DNA of 13,353 nucleotides from an uncultured Porphyromonadaceae bacterium (GTDB lineage Bacteria; Bacteroidota; Bacteroidia; Bacteroidales; Muribaculaceae): assembly GCA_900546835.1 (NCBI GenBank), contig UREH01000052.1, forward strand, positions 1-13,353, written 5' to 3'. Positions 6,210 to 13,353 of this stretch are shown here, piece by piece. Positions within the stretch are counted from its first letter, which is position 1, and every line of letters begins with the position of its first letter. The notes beneath the pieces were generated by a model. That model was not told the DNA's origin and searched no databases. It saw only the letters and a list, made by a program, of their open reading frames with translations. Position numbers and translations under genes: made by a program.

Positions 6210-7238
6210 ATGGACCAAGAGGAATTCGACATACACAAAAGCGCTGTGGAGCGCGACGGCGACTATGAGCGCGCGCTGCGCCCGGGTCGCTTCGAGGCGT
6301 TTGCCGGGCAGGAGAAGATCGTGGAGAATCTGCGCATCTTCGTGCAGGCGGCCCGCATGCGCGGCGAGCCGCTCGACCATCTGCTGCTCCACGGGCCTCC
6401 CGGCCTGGGGAAGACCACGCTGTCGGCCATCATTGCCAACGAGCTCGGGGTGGGTTTCAAGGTTACTTCGGGACCTGTGCTCGACAAGCCGGGCGATCTG
6501 GCCGGAATCCTTACGTCGCTTGAGGAGAACGACGTGCTTTTCATCGACGAAATCCACCGCCTGAGCCACACCGTGGAGGAGTATCTATACTCTGCCATGG
6601 AGGACTACCGTATCGACATCATGATTGACAAGGGGCCTGGAGCGCGCTCGGTGCAGCTGTCGCTGTCGCCGTTTACGCTGGTGGGAGCTACGACGCGGTC
6701 GGGGCTGCTGACGCCGCCTCTGCGTGCGCGATTCGGCATCAACTGCCATCTGGAGTATTATGACCACCCGACGCTGGAGCGCATCATACTGCGTTCGGCG
6801 GGACTTCTGGGGGTGGCGTGCACGGCATCGGCGGCCCACGAGATTGCGATGCGCTCGCGCGGGACGCCCCGAATCGCGAATGCCCTGCTGCGGCGCGTGC
6901 GCGATTTCGCCCAGGTGAAGGGCAACGGTTCGATTGACCCGGAAATAGCCCGCTACGGGCTGGAGGCGCTCAACATCGACCGCTACGGTCTCAACGAGAT
7001 TGACAACAAGCTCCTTACGGTGATGATCACGAAGTTCAACGGCGGTCCTGTGGGTCTGACGACTATCGCCACGGCGCTGGGCGAGGATGCCGGCACCATC
7101 GAGGACGTCTACGAGCCGTTTCTGATCAAAGAGGGTTTCCTCAAGCGCACTCCGCGCGGTCGCGAGGTGACCGATTTGGCATGGCGGCATCTGGGCCTTG
7201 ACCGTCCGGGATTCGGCGGCCTTTTCGGCGAAGATTAA
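6210..7238 (+). CDS. ruvB: Holliday junction branch-migration DNA helicase RuvB
   Basis: RuvB is the AAA+ motor that, as hexameric rings with RuvA, drives branch migration of Holliday junctions so that RuvC can resolve them. This 342-residue protein has the usual length and all core motifs: Walker [10 protein letters not shown] (62-70), Walker B FIDEIHRL (D113, E114), sensor 1 GATTR (159-163), and the conserved stretch [12 protein letters not shown] with the arginine finger region (165-176). The C-terminal winged-helix domain ends in [15 protein letters not shown] 6210 agrees with the family N-terminus and sits just after a promoter. It is divergent from korA. Its stop codon lies at the outer edge of the inverted-repeat element that follows, so that element abuts the gene without cutting it. 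Confidence 0.97.
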   Translation: MDQEEFDIHKSAVERDGDYERALRPGRFEAFAGQEKIVENLRIFVQAARMRGEPLDHLLLHGPPGLGKTTLSAIIANELGVGFKVTSGPVLDKPGDLAGILTSLEENDVLFIDEIHRLSHTVEEYLYSAMEDYRIDIMIDKGPGARSVQLSLSPFTLVGATTRSGLLTPPLRARFGINCHLEYYDHPTLERIILRSAGLLGVACTASAAHEIAMRSRGTPRIANALLRRVRDFAQVKGNGSIDPEIARYGLEALNIDRYGLNEIDNKLLTVMITKFNGGPVGLTTIATALGEDAGTIEDVYEPFLIKEGFLKRTPRGREVTDLAWRHLGLDRPGFGGLFGED

Positions 7239-7288
7239 GAGGTAAGTGACTTAAAGAAATTATTTAATGTATTCGGTTTCTTTCGGAC

Positions 7289-7405
7289 TCAATGGTTCTT
7301 TGCTCGTCTTTCGAGTGCTTTTTCCCGGCGTTGTCGGTCACGATGCCCGCATCGCTCCCTCCGCCGTCTGAAAAAATCATCTCGAAATACTTTGCAAATA
7401 ACCAT
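7289..7405 (-). CDS. Possible arginine-rich 38-residue ORF inside the inverted-repeat element
   Basis: An ATG at 7405-7403, at the inner edge of the right arm, opens 38 codons ending at TGA 7291-7289. The peptide begins MVICKVFRDDFFRRRRER and continues with a strongly basic stretch (HRDRQRREK, then LERRAK), so it could bind nucleic acid if made. It belongs to no family I recognise. It may be only an open frame in a structured repeat: no promoter or ribosome site is evident, and high-GC hairpin sequence easily gives Arg codons. Confidence 0.25.
   Translation of the reverse strand: MVICKVFRDDFFRRRRERCGHRDRQRREKALERRAKNH
7388..7394 (+). promoter_or_regulatory. Weak candidate -7 box within the repeat element
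   Basis: TACTTTG followed by CA resembles TAnnTTTG with one base missing from the variable part, and no good -33 element is seen. If it is active, the transcript of the downstream exported phosphatase-fold gene would start inside the element and carry its right arm in a leader of about 65-70 bases. This is speculative, but no better promoter for that gene was seen between 7239 and 7465. Confidence 0.25.
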
Positions 7406-7465
7406 TAACTAATTTCTTCAAGTCACGTACCTGCGTAATCTAATAAAACCATAACATAAAGACCG

Positions 7466-8566
7466 ATGAAACGAATCCTTTTGCTTCCCGTCCTGGCTCT
7501 GGCCATGGCATTCGGAGCAAGCGCGCAGAAACACGCCACCCCCGACGGCGCCAAGCGCCAGTTCCAGGTGTTCGGCGTAGCTTTCTACAACCTTGAAAAC
7601 CTGTTCGACACCATCAACAACAACGGCAAATACGACGCCGAGTTCTCGCCCGACGGCGCCCGCCAGTGGAACGGCCGCAAATACTGGTCGAAAATCTCCA
7701 ACCTTGCCCGCGCCATTACGGCTTTCAACACGCCTACCACCCCCAACGGCCCGGCATTTATCGGCGTATCTGAAATCGAGAACCGCAGCGTGCTCGAAGA
7801 CCTCGTGAAAGCCATCGACGAGCGCCTGAAATCCGAGGGCCGCACTCCCTGGAATCTCGCCATAGTGCACCACGACTCGCCCGACCGCCGCGGCGTGGAC
7901 GTGGGCGCGCTCTACAATCCGCGCTATTTCAAGTTCATGAACGTGGTCAACAGTACACTTCACGTGGAGGGGAAGCCTGATTTCCGCACCCGCGACCAGA
8001 TGTGCGTCACCGGCCGCATGGGCAACGACACTATCGACATCATAGTGAACCACTGGCCTTCGCGTCTGGGCGGCCAGGAGCAGTCGTCGCCACTGCGCGA
8101 GGCTGCGGCAGCCCTATGTAAGCACACTGCGGACTCAATCTGGAAACTTCGTCCCAATGACGGCATAATAATCATGGGCGACCTCAACGACGACCCGCAG
8201 GATAAATCGTGCGCCAAAGTGCTCGGCGCCAAAAAGAAACCCGCCGGCGTAGAGCCTCACGGATTCTACAACCCCTTCTGGGAGATGCTTGACCGCGGAA
8301 TCGGCACGCTGGCCTACAACTCGTCGTGGAACCTCTTCGACCAGATTATAGTGAGCGGCACGCTGCTGAAGGATAATAGCGGCGAATCGCAGCTTCACTT
8401 CTTCCAGCCTATGGTCCACAACTTCGAATTCCTTAAAGACAAGGAGGGGAACCGCGTAGGCTACCCCCGTCGCACATTCTCGGCCGGTGTGTTCCTCAAC
8501 GGCTATTCCGACCACTTCCCCACGGAAATCCTGCTGCGCCGCGCAGTAGTGCCGCGCAAGCGTTGA
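7466..8566 (+). CDS. Exported endonuclease/exonuclease/phosphatase-fold hydrolase
   Basis: This 366-residue protein starts with a signal peptide (MKRILLLPVLALAMAFGASA, cleavage likely before Q21), so it acts outside the cytoplasm. The metal-dependent EEP fold (shared by DNase I, exonuclease III and inositol phosphatases) is complete: YNLENLFD (41-48), the metal-binding Glu103 in VSEIEN, NHWPSR (195-200), GDLNDDP (238-244), and the catalytic pair SDHFP with D349/H350. The YNLENLFD opening is typical of secreted Bacteroidetes EEP proteins, which may degrade extracellular DNA or phosphodiesters; the substrate here is unknown. ATG 7466 is fixed by the signal peptide. It is transcribed alone after the repeat element and is followed by a perfect hairpin terminator. 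Confidence 0.9.
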   Translation: MKRILLLPVLALAMAFGASAQKHATPDGAKRQFQVFGVAFYNLENLFDTINNNGKYDAEFSPDGARQWNGRKYWSKISNLARAITAFNTPTTPNGPAFIGVSEIENRSVLEDLVKAIDERLKSEGRTPWNLAIVHHDSPDRRGVDVGALYNPRYFKFMNVVNSTLHVEGKPDFRTRDQMCVTGRMGNDTIDIIVNHWPSRLGGQEQSSPLREAAAALCKHTADSIWKLRPNDGIIIMGDLNDDPQDKSCAKVLGAKKKPAGVEPHGFYNPFWEMLDRGIGTLAYNSSWNLFDQIIVSGTLLKDNSGESQLHFFQPMVHNFEFLKDKEGNRVGYPRRTFSAGVFLNGYSDHFPTEILLRRAVVPRKR

Positions 8567-8604
8567 AATCCTGATATAAAGCGTAAAATCCGCATAAGCA
8601 TATA

Positions 8605-8639
8605 TCAAGGCGATGTGTCGTTCAGACACATCGCCTTGA
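8605..8639 (+). terminator. Perfect 15-bp hairpin between convergent genes
   Basis: The arms 8605-8619 and 8625-8639 pair without mismatch around a 5-base loop GTTCA. CTATTTTAAG follows on the plus strand and TATATGCTTA on the minus strand. There is only a weak T-run on either side, which is common for Bacteroidetes terminators. It lies 38 bases past the EEP stop and 18 bases past the remnant's stop on the other strand, so it can serve both transcripts. Confidence 0.8.
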
Positions 8640-8657
8640 CTATTTTAAGATGAGAAC

Positions 8658-8860
8658 TTATTCGTAGATCGACATCGCGCCGGTTGGTTTGGAGCCTTCG
8701 GCCGATAGCTCCAAGCGTCCGAGCACTCCGTTCCATTCGGTCTGGGTGTCGTCGGTATAGGCGTGGGCCAGCGGCCTGAAAGGGCGAGCGTTTCCGCCGC
8801 GGCCCCATGGAAGGGGCCGGGCAGAAACGCTGCTATTACAAGAGAGAGCAGATGTTTCAT
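8658..8860 (-). pseudogene. Frameshifted or truncated remnant of an exported protein
   Basis: ATG 8860 overlaps the stop of the DUF5107 gene as ATGA, a coupled-translation layout, and is followed by a convincing signal peptide (MKHLLSLVIAAFLPGPFHG, then AAAE). That frame then degrades into a Pro-rich tail ending at 8645. A different frame, from about 8800 down to the TAA at 8658-8660, reads like real coding sequence (LAHAYTDDTQTEWNGVLGR, then SKPTGAMSIYE). The two parts look like one gene joined by a frameshift or an internal deletion. A GGCCCC/GGGGCC palindrome (8801-8818) lies close to the switch point and could mark the lesion. The restored product would be only about 67 residues, so much of the original may be lost. 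I do not recognise the family. An intact 71-residue protein in the first frame is the alternative. Confidence 0.5.
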
Positions 8861-11800
8861 TTCCCGGATTCAAGGTCGATGAACGACTTGAAGGCACGGA
8901 TTCCGGCGTGCTCGGGAGCGAGTTCGAGGGTGCGGTCGATGTAGCGGCGGCAGTGGGTCTTGTCGCCGAGACCGTAGTGGCCGAGAGCCATCATGTAGTT
9001 GCAGTGGATGCGGTTTAGCACGTTGAGGTCTTCTTCCCAGATAAGGAGGTCGGGCAAAGAAACGGCGAAATAATCCATTTTCGTATCGTCGAAGATATGT
9101 TTTTCGCCGAAATTCACCAGGCGGTGGAAGCGACCGCGGGCTTCGTCGGTGCGTCCGAGGCGCAGAAGCGCCATGCCCTGATAGAAAATCTTGTCGGGCT
9201 TTGCATCATTGTAGTAGAGGGCCGGGGCAGGCTCCACGGGGCCGAGCGTGGCGGCCTCGTAGTGGCTACGGGCATTTTCGGCGTCGCCTGCGCCGGCATA
9301 GGCCTCGCCCAGGAGGAAGTGGAAATCGTTGTCCTGCGCGCCTTCGAGTTTTCCCTCGCCGAGGTTGTGGGGATATGCCAGACACTCCTCGAGCAGACGT
9401 ATGGCCTCTGCGTAGTCGCCTTTGGCCAGGGACTGCTTTGCAAGCTCCACGCGGGCGAACTGATACTGGCCGGAGACCTTTCCCTCGCCACCTTCCCAGG
9501 GGTGGAAGATGCGGTTGTCGATGGTCTCGAGGGCATCGGCGTAGGCACCGGTAAGGTTTTGGGCGGTGGCCTTCTCGAGTACGAGGTCGTCGCGCATCCC
9601 GACGAGGTCGGCGTGGCGTTTCATCAGTTCCAGACGGCCTTCGGCATCGGCCTCCATGCGCTTAAGCAGCTGAATCAGCTCCATGAATATGCGCGAGTCG
9701 GTGGTATCGAGCAGGAAGGCCCGCTTCATCAGTTCGAGCGCCTGGTCGTGGCGATCGAGTTTGTTGAAATACGCCAGGGCAAGGTTGCGCCATACCATGG
9801 GCGAGCCGGGGTTGAGGGAAGATGAGCGCTCCCAAGCCTCCACAGCGAGGTCGTACTGACGCTTGTCGTAGTAGAGGTTGCCGAGCATCAGCGGCGCGAG
9901 GGCGTCGGATTCGTTTACCTCCATGGCGGCGCGCAGAGCCAGAATGGCTTCAGGCCGGTTGGGGAAACAGCAGTCGGCGGGAGTGGCGGCAGCCTTCCCG
10001 AATGCGGCTTTCGCGTTAGCCTTGTCGCCTGCGACGAGGCGGCTCCAGCCGAGGTAATAGTAGGTCATCGGCGAAACGGCACCTTCCTTTTCGGCGAGCG
10101 CCCAGAGGGCGGCTGCTTCGTCGTGGCAGCCTGCGGCTACATAGTCGAGGGCTGTCTCGTCGTAGTTGTGGCATTCTCCGCGCATCAGCGAGATGAGTGT
10201 ATTGAGCGTTTCGGAGTCGACGGCGATGAGATATTTCTCGTAGAGAGCGCCGTAGTTGAAGGGATCGATTGAGAGCGATTCCTCGATGAAGGGGAGGGCT
10301 TCAGCGCCGCGGCCCATATGACGGAGAATGGTAGCGCGGAGCGCGCGCGCCTTGTGGTTGTGGGTGTTGCGGATCAGGCAGCGGTCGATTTCGTAGAGAG
10401 CGTCGTCGAGGCGCCCCTGCATCAGCGAGATGCGTGCGCACTCGAAGTAACCGGCTTCCTGCCAGGCGCCGTTCCAGGTGGACTTGTAGAAGCGGGCGTA
10501 AGCCTCGTCGAAGCGGCCCTGATAACGCAGGGCCACGCCGAGATTGAAAATCGGTTCGCCGTCGTAGGGGTTGGGATTGCGCTTCTGGAGGATTCGCACG
10601 GCCTTTGCGAGATAGCGCTCGGCGCGGTCGAAGCGGCCTTTACGGATGTACCACAGGCCGAGGGCGTTGTTGCAGCGCACATCGTCGGGGTCGCGGCGCA
10701 GGCCCTCCTCGTAGTATTCCACGGGGTTGTAGGTGGCGTGGCGGTACTGCTCGAGATGCAGTCCGGTGAGGTAGAGCTGCTCCACGGTCTTGATCTGCTG
10801 AGGCTCGAGAGCGGCCTCGGCGGCGTCGGGAATCGGACGGATTTCGTCGGGTTCGGCTTCCCAGGTGAGGGCTGTGCGGCCGTCGGCAGCAATTGTCAGT
10901 TTAAGGTCGGCCAGAGTGTGGCCTCCGGCCTCGACAGTGCGCTCGATGACGGCTTCGGGGGATGCCTCGACGGTCTCGCTGAGGAGAACGGTGCCGTCGG
11001 TGCCGGCGAGCATAATCTTCGCCTGCTTGCGCGAGGTGGCGAATATTTTCAGCGTGATTTTGCCGTCGGCGGTCAGGTCGATGTTCATCAGGAAGTCCTT
11101 GCTGGCGTTCTTCACGATGCCAAGTTCGCGATAGGGGAGGAAATACTGCGTGAAGGATTTCTCCTCATAGGGCATCAGCCAGGTAAAGTCGGGCTGGTTT
11201 TCGGTGTAGACGCCGGCCATCAGCTCGATGTAGGGGCCGTCTTCGTCGGTGAGATTGCGGTCCCAGGCGCGGCCGAAGTCGCCGTTGCCCCAGGTCCACT
11301 GCTTCTTGCCGGGCGACACATGGTGGGAGGCTACGTGGAGCATTCCGGCCTGAGTGTCGTTCTCATAGCCGCCCTCGAAGTCGTAGCGAGAGTTGACGCC
11401 CATATACGAGGTGGGCACCTTGATGTTCTTGTAGTTGGAGATGTCGACTCCGGCGGAGTAGTCCATCTTGTAGTATGTGCCGGTGGCGATGGGGAAGGAG
11501 CTTACGGCACGTTTGCCGTGGTCGAACACGGCATTGACATCGGGCGGGAATACGCTCTGGTAGTGGTCGTTGACGGCCACGGCGGGGTTGGCCCACCAGA
11601 GGAATGTCTGCGGCAGGTCGGTGCGGTTGTAGAGCACGCCCTTGATTTCAAGGTATGCGCAGCCTGGGCGCAGCGTGAATCCTGCCATTCCCTTCTGGTG
11701 GAACATACGCTCCATTTCGTTGACCCATACGGTGACGGAACCGTCGGCATGCTCCTCGATTGTGGTGTCGACAGGCATGAACGTGCTGGGGCGGTGGTGC

Positions 11801-12156
11801 TGGGGCCAGTTGAATTCTATTCCGCCGGAAATCCAGGGACCTGCGAGACCCACGAGAGCCGGTTTCACCACATGGTTGTAGTATACGAAATGGCGCTGCT
11901 TGATTTTGTCGTAGGCCATCTGTACGCGACCTCCCAGTTCGGGGAGAATCATCACCTTAATATATTCGTTTTCCAGGAAAACGGCGTTGTAGGTATGGTC
12001 GGTCTTTTCGTCGGCGATTTTCTCGATTACGGGGTAGGGGTAGACTACGCCGCTCGAACCCTGATAGACGCGCTTTTCAAGAAAAATAGGATTCTTTTCG
12101 GGTGTTCCGGCCTCGTAGGTGGGAATCACCACTTGCTCTTTCCATGCTTTTGCCAT
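8857..12156 (-). CDS. DUF5107 domain protein with C-terminal tetratricopeptide repeats
   Basis: This large protein of 1099 residues has no signal peptide, so it is probably cytoplasmic. Residues of about 20-360 form a DUF5107 domain, related in fold to galactose mutarotase-like beta-sandwiches that handle sugars: LPELGGRV, then WISGGIEFNWPQHHRPSTF, then LWWANPAVAVNDHYQ. After a linker (about 360-450) come many TPR-type helix pairs to the end (for example NALGLWYIRKGRFDRAERYL and FNLGVALRYQGRFDEAYARF), usually protein- or ligand-binding. The activity is not established to my knowledge; a carbohydrate-active role is inferred from the fold and from the sugar porter 43 bases upstream on the same strand. 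Its stop overlaps the next start by 4 bases. ATG 12156 gives the family-like N-terminus with VIPTYEAG. Domain composition is well supported, function is not. Confidence 0.88.
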   Translation of the reverse strand: MAKAWKEQVVIPTYEAGTPEKNPIFLEKRVYQGSSGVVYPYPVIEKIADEKTDHTYNAVFLENEYIKVMILPELGGRVQMAYDKIKQRHFVYYNHVVKPALVGLAGPWISGGIEFNWPQHHRPSTFMPVDTTIEEHADGSVTVWVNEMERMFHQKGMAGFTLRPGCAYLEIKGVLYNRTDLPQTFLWWANPAVAVNDHYQSVFPPDVNAVFDHGKRAVSSFPIATGTYYKMDYSAGVDISNYKNIKVPTSYMGVNSRYDFEGGYENDTQAGMLHVASHHVSPGKKQWTWGNGDFGRAWDRNLTDEDGPYIELMAGVYTENQPDFTWLMPYEEKSFTQYFLPYRELGIVKNASKDFLMNIDLTADGKITLKIFATSRKQAKIMLAGTDGTVLLSETVEASPEAVIERTVEAGGHTLADLKLTIAADGRTALTWEAEPDEIRPIPDAAEAALEPQQIKTVEQLYLTGLHLEQYRHATYNPVEYYEEGLRRDPDDVRCNNALGLWYIRKGRFDRAERYLAKAVRILQKRNPNPYDGEPIFNLGVALRYQGRFDEAYARFYKSTWNGAWQEAGYFECARISLMQGRLDDALYEIDRCLIRNTHNHKARALRATILRHMGRGAEALPFIEESLSIDPFNYGALYEKYLIAVDSETLNTLISLMRGECHNYDETALDYVAAGCHDEAAALWALAEKEGAVSPMTYYYLGWSRLVAGDKANAKAAFGKAAATPADCCFPNRPEAILALRAAMEVNESDALAPLMLGNLYYDKRQYDLAVEAWERSSSLNPGSPMVWRNLALAYFNKLDRHDQALELMKRAFLLDTTDSRIFMELIQLLKRMEADAEGRLELMKRHADLVGMRDDLVLEKATAQNLTGAYADALETIDNRIFHPWEGGEGKVSGQYQFARVELAKQSLAKGDYAEAIRLLEECLAYPHNLGEGKLEGAQDNDFHFLLGEAYAGAGDAENARSHYEAATLGPVEPAPALYYNDAKPDKIFYQGMALLRLGRTDEARGRFHRLVNFGEKHIFDDTKMDYFAVSLPDLLIWEEDLNVLNRIHCNYMMALGHYGLGDKTHCRRYIDRTLELAPEHAGIRAFKSFIDLESGK

Positions 12157-12199
12157 TGGTAAGAATCTGTAGATGGGGTTATTATGTTTTTTTGATTTA

Positions 12200-13353
12200 T
12201 TATTTCACGAGTTCGCGCTCAATCTGCTCGAGGGTCTTTCCCTTGGTTTCGGGGAGACGCGCCACGAAGTAGAGCAGGCATACGGCGCAGATGGCGGCGT
12301 AGATCCAGAAGGTGCCGTAGCTGCCGAGTCCGGCGTTGAGAAGCGGGAAGGAATAGGTGAGGCTGAAGCATCCGGCCCAGAGGGCGAAAGTGCAGACGGC
12401 CATTGCGATGCCGCGCACGCGGTTAGGGAATATCTCGGCAAGGAGCACCCAGGTGACGGGCCCGAGCGTCATGGCGTAGCAGGCGATGGCGGCCACCACG
12501 AGGACCACCATGAAGAAGCCGGTGACGTGGAAGTAGTAGCACGTGCCGAGTACGGCGTAGATGGCGGCAAGACCTCCGGCACCGGCGAGCATCAGGGCGC
12601 GGCGCCCGATGCGGTCGACTGTATAGATGGCCACAAAGGTGAAGACCACGTTGGTGATACCCGTGAGCACGATGTTGAAGAGCATGTCGCCCAGATCGAA
12701 GCCGGCGTTGGCGAATATCTCCTGCGCGTAGTTGAAGATTACGTTAGTGCCGCACCACTGCTGGAACACGGCGGCGATTACGCCCAGCAGAAGCACGGGG
12801 CGCATCCCGCGGCTGAAAAGCGTCTTCAGACCGCCCGACTCGCCACGCGGAGCGGCCGTAGTCTCAATGGTTGCGAGCTCGGCGGCAGCATAGGCCGCGC
12901 CGCCTACATTCTTAAGCACGGCGTGAGCTTCGCCGTGGCGGCCCTTCATTGCCAGCCAGCGCGGGCTCTCGGGGATGAAGAATACCATTATCATGAATGC
13001 TGCGGCAGGTACGACCTCGCCCCAGAACATCCAGCGCCATCCCATGGCGACATTCCACGAATCGGCGGGAGGTGCTGTCAGGCCGGCGGGGATGGGGTCA
13101 GCAATCAGAAGATTGGCGATTTGTGCGGCGAGGATGCCGAGTTCTATCGTAAGCTGGTTGAGCGACACGAGACGTCCGCGTATGGCTGAGGGCGACACTT
13201 CGGCGATATACATCGGCGAGAGTCCGGAAGCGATGCCGATGGCTACGCCTCCGATGAGGCGCGCTATAAGAAATGGCGTGAAGGTGTCGACGGCTCCTGT
13301 AGCGTAGGCCGACACAAGAAACAGTATCGCGGCCATAATGAGCATCGGCTTTT
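12200..13353 (-). CDS. Sugar porter family MFS transporter, XylE-like (N-terminus outside window)
   Basis: The frame is open to the window edge. About 383 residues are visible, from the start of transmembrane helix 3 to the C-terminus, so roughly the first two helices are missing. Sugar porter signatures are present: RLIGGVAIGIASGLSPMYIAE, PESPRWL, QQWCGTNVIFNYAQEIF, DRIGRRALM, GPVTWVLLAEIFPNRVRG and PETKGKTLEQIE. The QQxxGxN and WVLLAEIFP segments closely follow E. coli XylE, where they contact xylose, so it likely imports a monosaccharide through the inner membrane, usually with H+. The second tyrosine-rich position reads FNY rather than YY, so specificity is open. It is the first visible gene of an operon with the DUF5107-TPR protein, suggesting that they serve the same sugar. 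Confidence 0.92.
   Translation of the reverse strand, partial: KPMLIMAAILFLVSAYATGAVDTFTPFLIARLIGGVAIGIASGLSPMYIAEVSPSAIRGRLVSLNQLTIELGILAAQIANLLIADPIPAGLTAPPADSWNVAMGWRWMFWGEVVPAAAFMIMVFFIPESPRWLAMKGRHGEAHAVLKNVGGAAYAAAELATIETTAAPRGESGGLKTLFSRGMRPVLLLGVIAAVFQQWCGTNVIFNYAQEIFANAGFDLGDMLFNIVLTGITNVVFTFVAIYTVDRIGRRALMLAGAGGLAAIYAVLGTCYYFHVTGFFMVVLVVAAIACYAMTLGPVTWVLLAEIFPNRVRGIAMAVCTFALWAGCFSLTYSFPLLNAGLGSYGTFWIYAAICAVCLLYFVARLPETKGKTLEQIERELVK

Larger units (their letters stand above)
7232..7441. repeat. MITE-like element with long imperfect terminal inverted repeats
   Basis: The bases 7240-7269 are matched in inverted orientation by 7403-7432 at 27 of 30 positions (shared cores GTGACTT, AAGAAATTA and TTAATG). 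The match extends outward through AGATTA at 7232-7237 and TAATCT at 7436-7441 after a 2- or 3-base unpaired gap. The 133-base interior holds small palindromes such as CTCG/CGAG around 7304-7316 and CGATGC/GCATCG around 7341-7354, and an arginine-rich ORF on the minus strand. There is no transposase, so a non-autonomous element or a dispersed structural repeat fits best. No clear target-site duplication was found. As RNA the arms could form a long stem, possibly ending ruvB transcription or shaping the leader of the next gene. Confidence 0.65.

Noticed and set aside
5979..6569. A 196-codon minus-strand frame crossing the korA-ruvB intergenic region into ruvB
   Set aside because: Its Leu/Ser-rich stretch only translates the 9-bp intergenic repeats, and the remainder is antisense to ruvB.
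7239..7465. tRNA or known small RNA in the ruvB-EEP gap
   Set aside because: No cloverleaf, CCA end or T-loop pattern was seen; the structure is explained by the inverted repeats.
10318..12162. A 614-codon open frame on the plus strand antisense to the DUF5107 gene
   Set aside because: Its protein has no domain signature. It arises because the GC-rich sense gene rarely uses codons that give antisense stops; the sense frame has clear domain and repeat structure.

Overview
The window looks like chromosome from a GC-rich Bacteroidales bacterium, probably Muribaculaceae or a close relative. The grounds are Bacteroidetes-type promoters (TTTG, about 20 nt, TAnnTTTG), a BspA-type leucine-rich-repeat protein ending in a type IX secretion-like tail, a fused gamma-alpha 2-oxoacid:ferredoxin oxidoreductase subunit, and a DUF5107/TPR protein beside a XylE-like sugar porter. 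The family-level placement is inference; no rRNA or other marker is present.

Layout, left to right. (1) 2-547 is the 3' end of a secreted BspA-like LRR protein. (2) 573-1297 is a compact, AT-richer mntA-hepT toxin-antitoxin module with its own promoter and terminator. (3) 1309-2340 (minus) is an exported alpha/beta hydrolase. (4) 2371-5955 (minus) is an operon of korA, korB and a HAD phosphatase, closed by a strong intrinsic terminator. (5) The divergent korA-ruvB intergenic region (5956-6209) holds a promoter for each gene, 9-bp tandem repeats and a hairpin at the start of the korA leader. (6) ruvB occupies 6210-7238. (7) 7232-7441 is a MITE-like element with roughly 38-bp imperfect inverted repeats around an arginine-rich 38-codon ORF on the minus strand. 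(8) 7466-8566 is an exported endonuclease/exonuclease/phosphatase-fold protein, followed by a perfect 15-bp hairpin. (9) 8658-13353 (minus) is a probable carbohydrate operon: a sugar porter cut by the window edge, a 1099-residue DUF5107-TPR protein, and a frameshifted or truncated remnant of a third, exported protein.

How the genes work together. KorA and KorB form one enzyme that interconverts 2-oxoglutarate and succinyl-CoA using ferredoxin; the HAD gene probably shares their transcript. MntA and HepT form a toxin-antitoxin pair in which the nucleotidyltransferase is expected to AMPylate and silence the HEPN RNase. The porter and the DUF5107-TPR protein probably take part in uptake and processing of one unidentified sugar. 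ruvB is housekeeping.

The least explained item is the 7232-7441 inverted-repeat element. The DUF5107-TPR protein is the largest gene without a known activity. No tRNA, rRNA, CRISPR array or integrase was seen.
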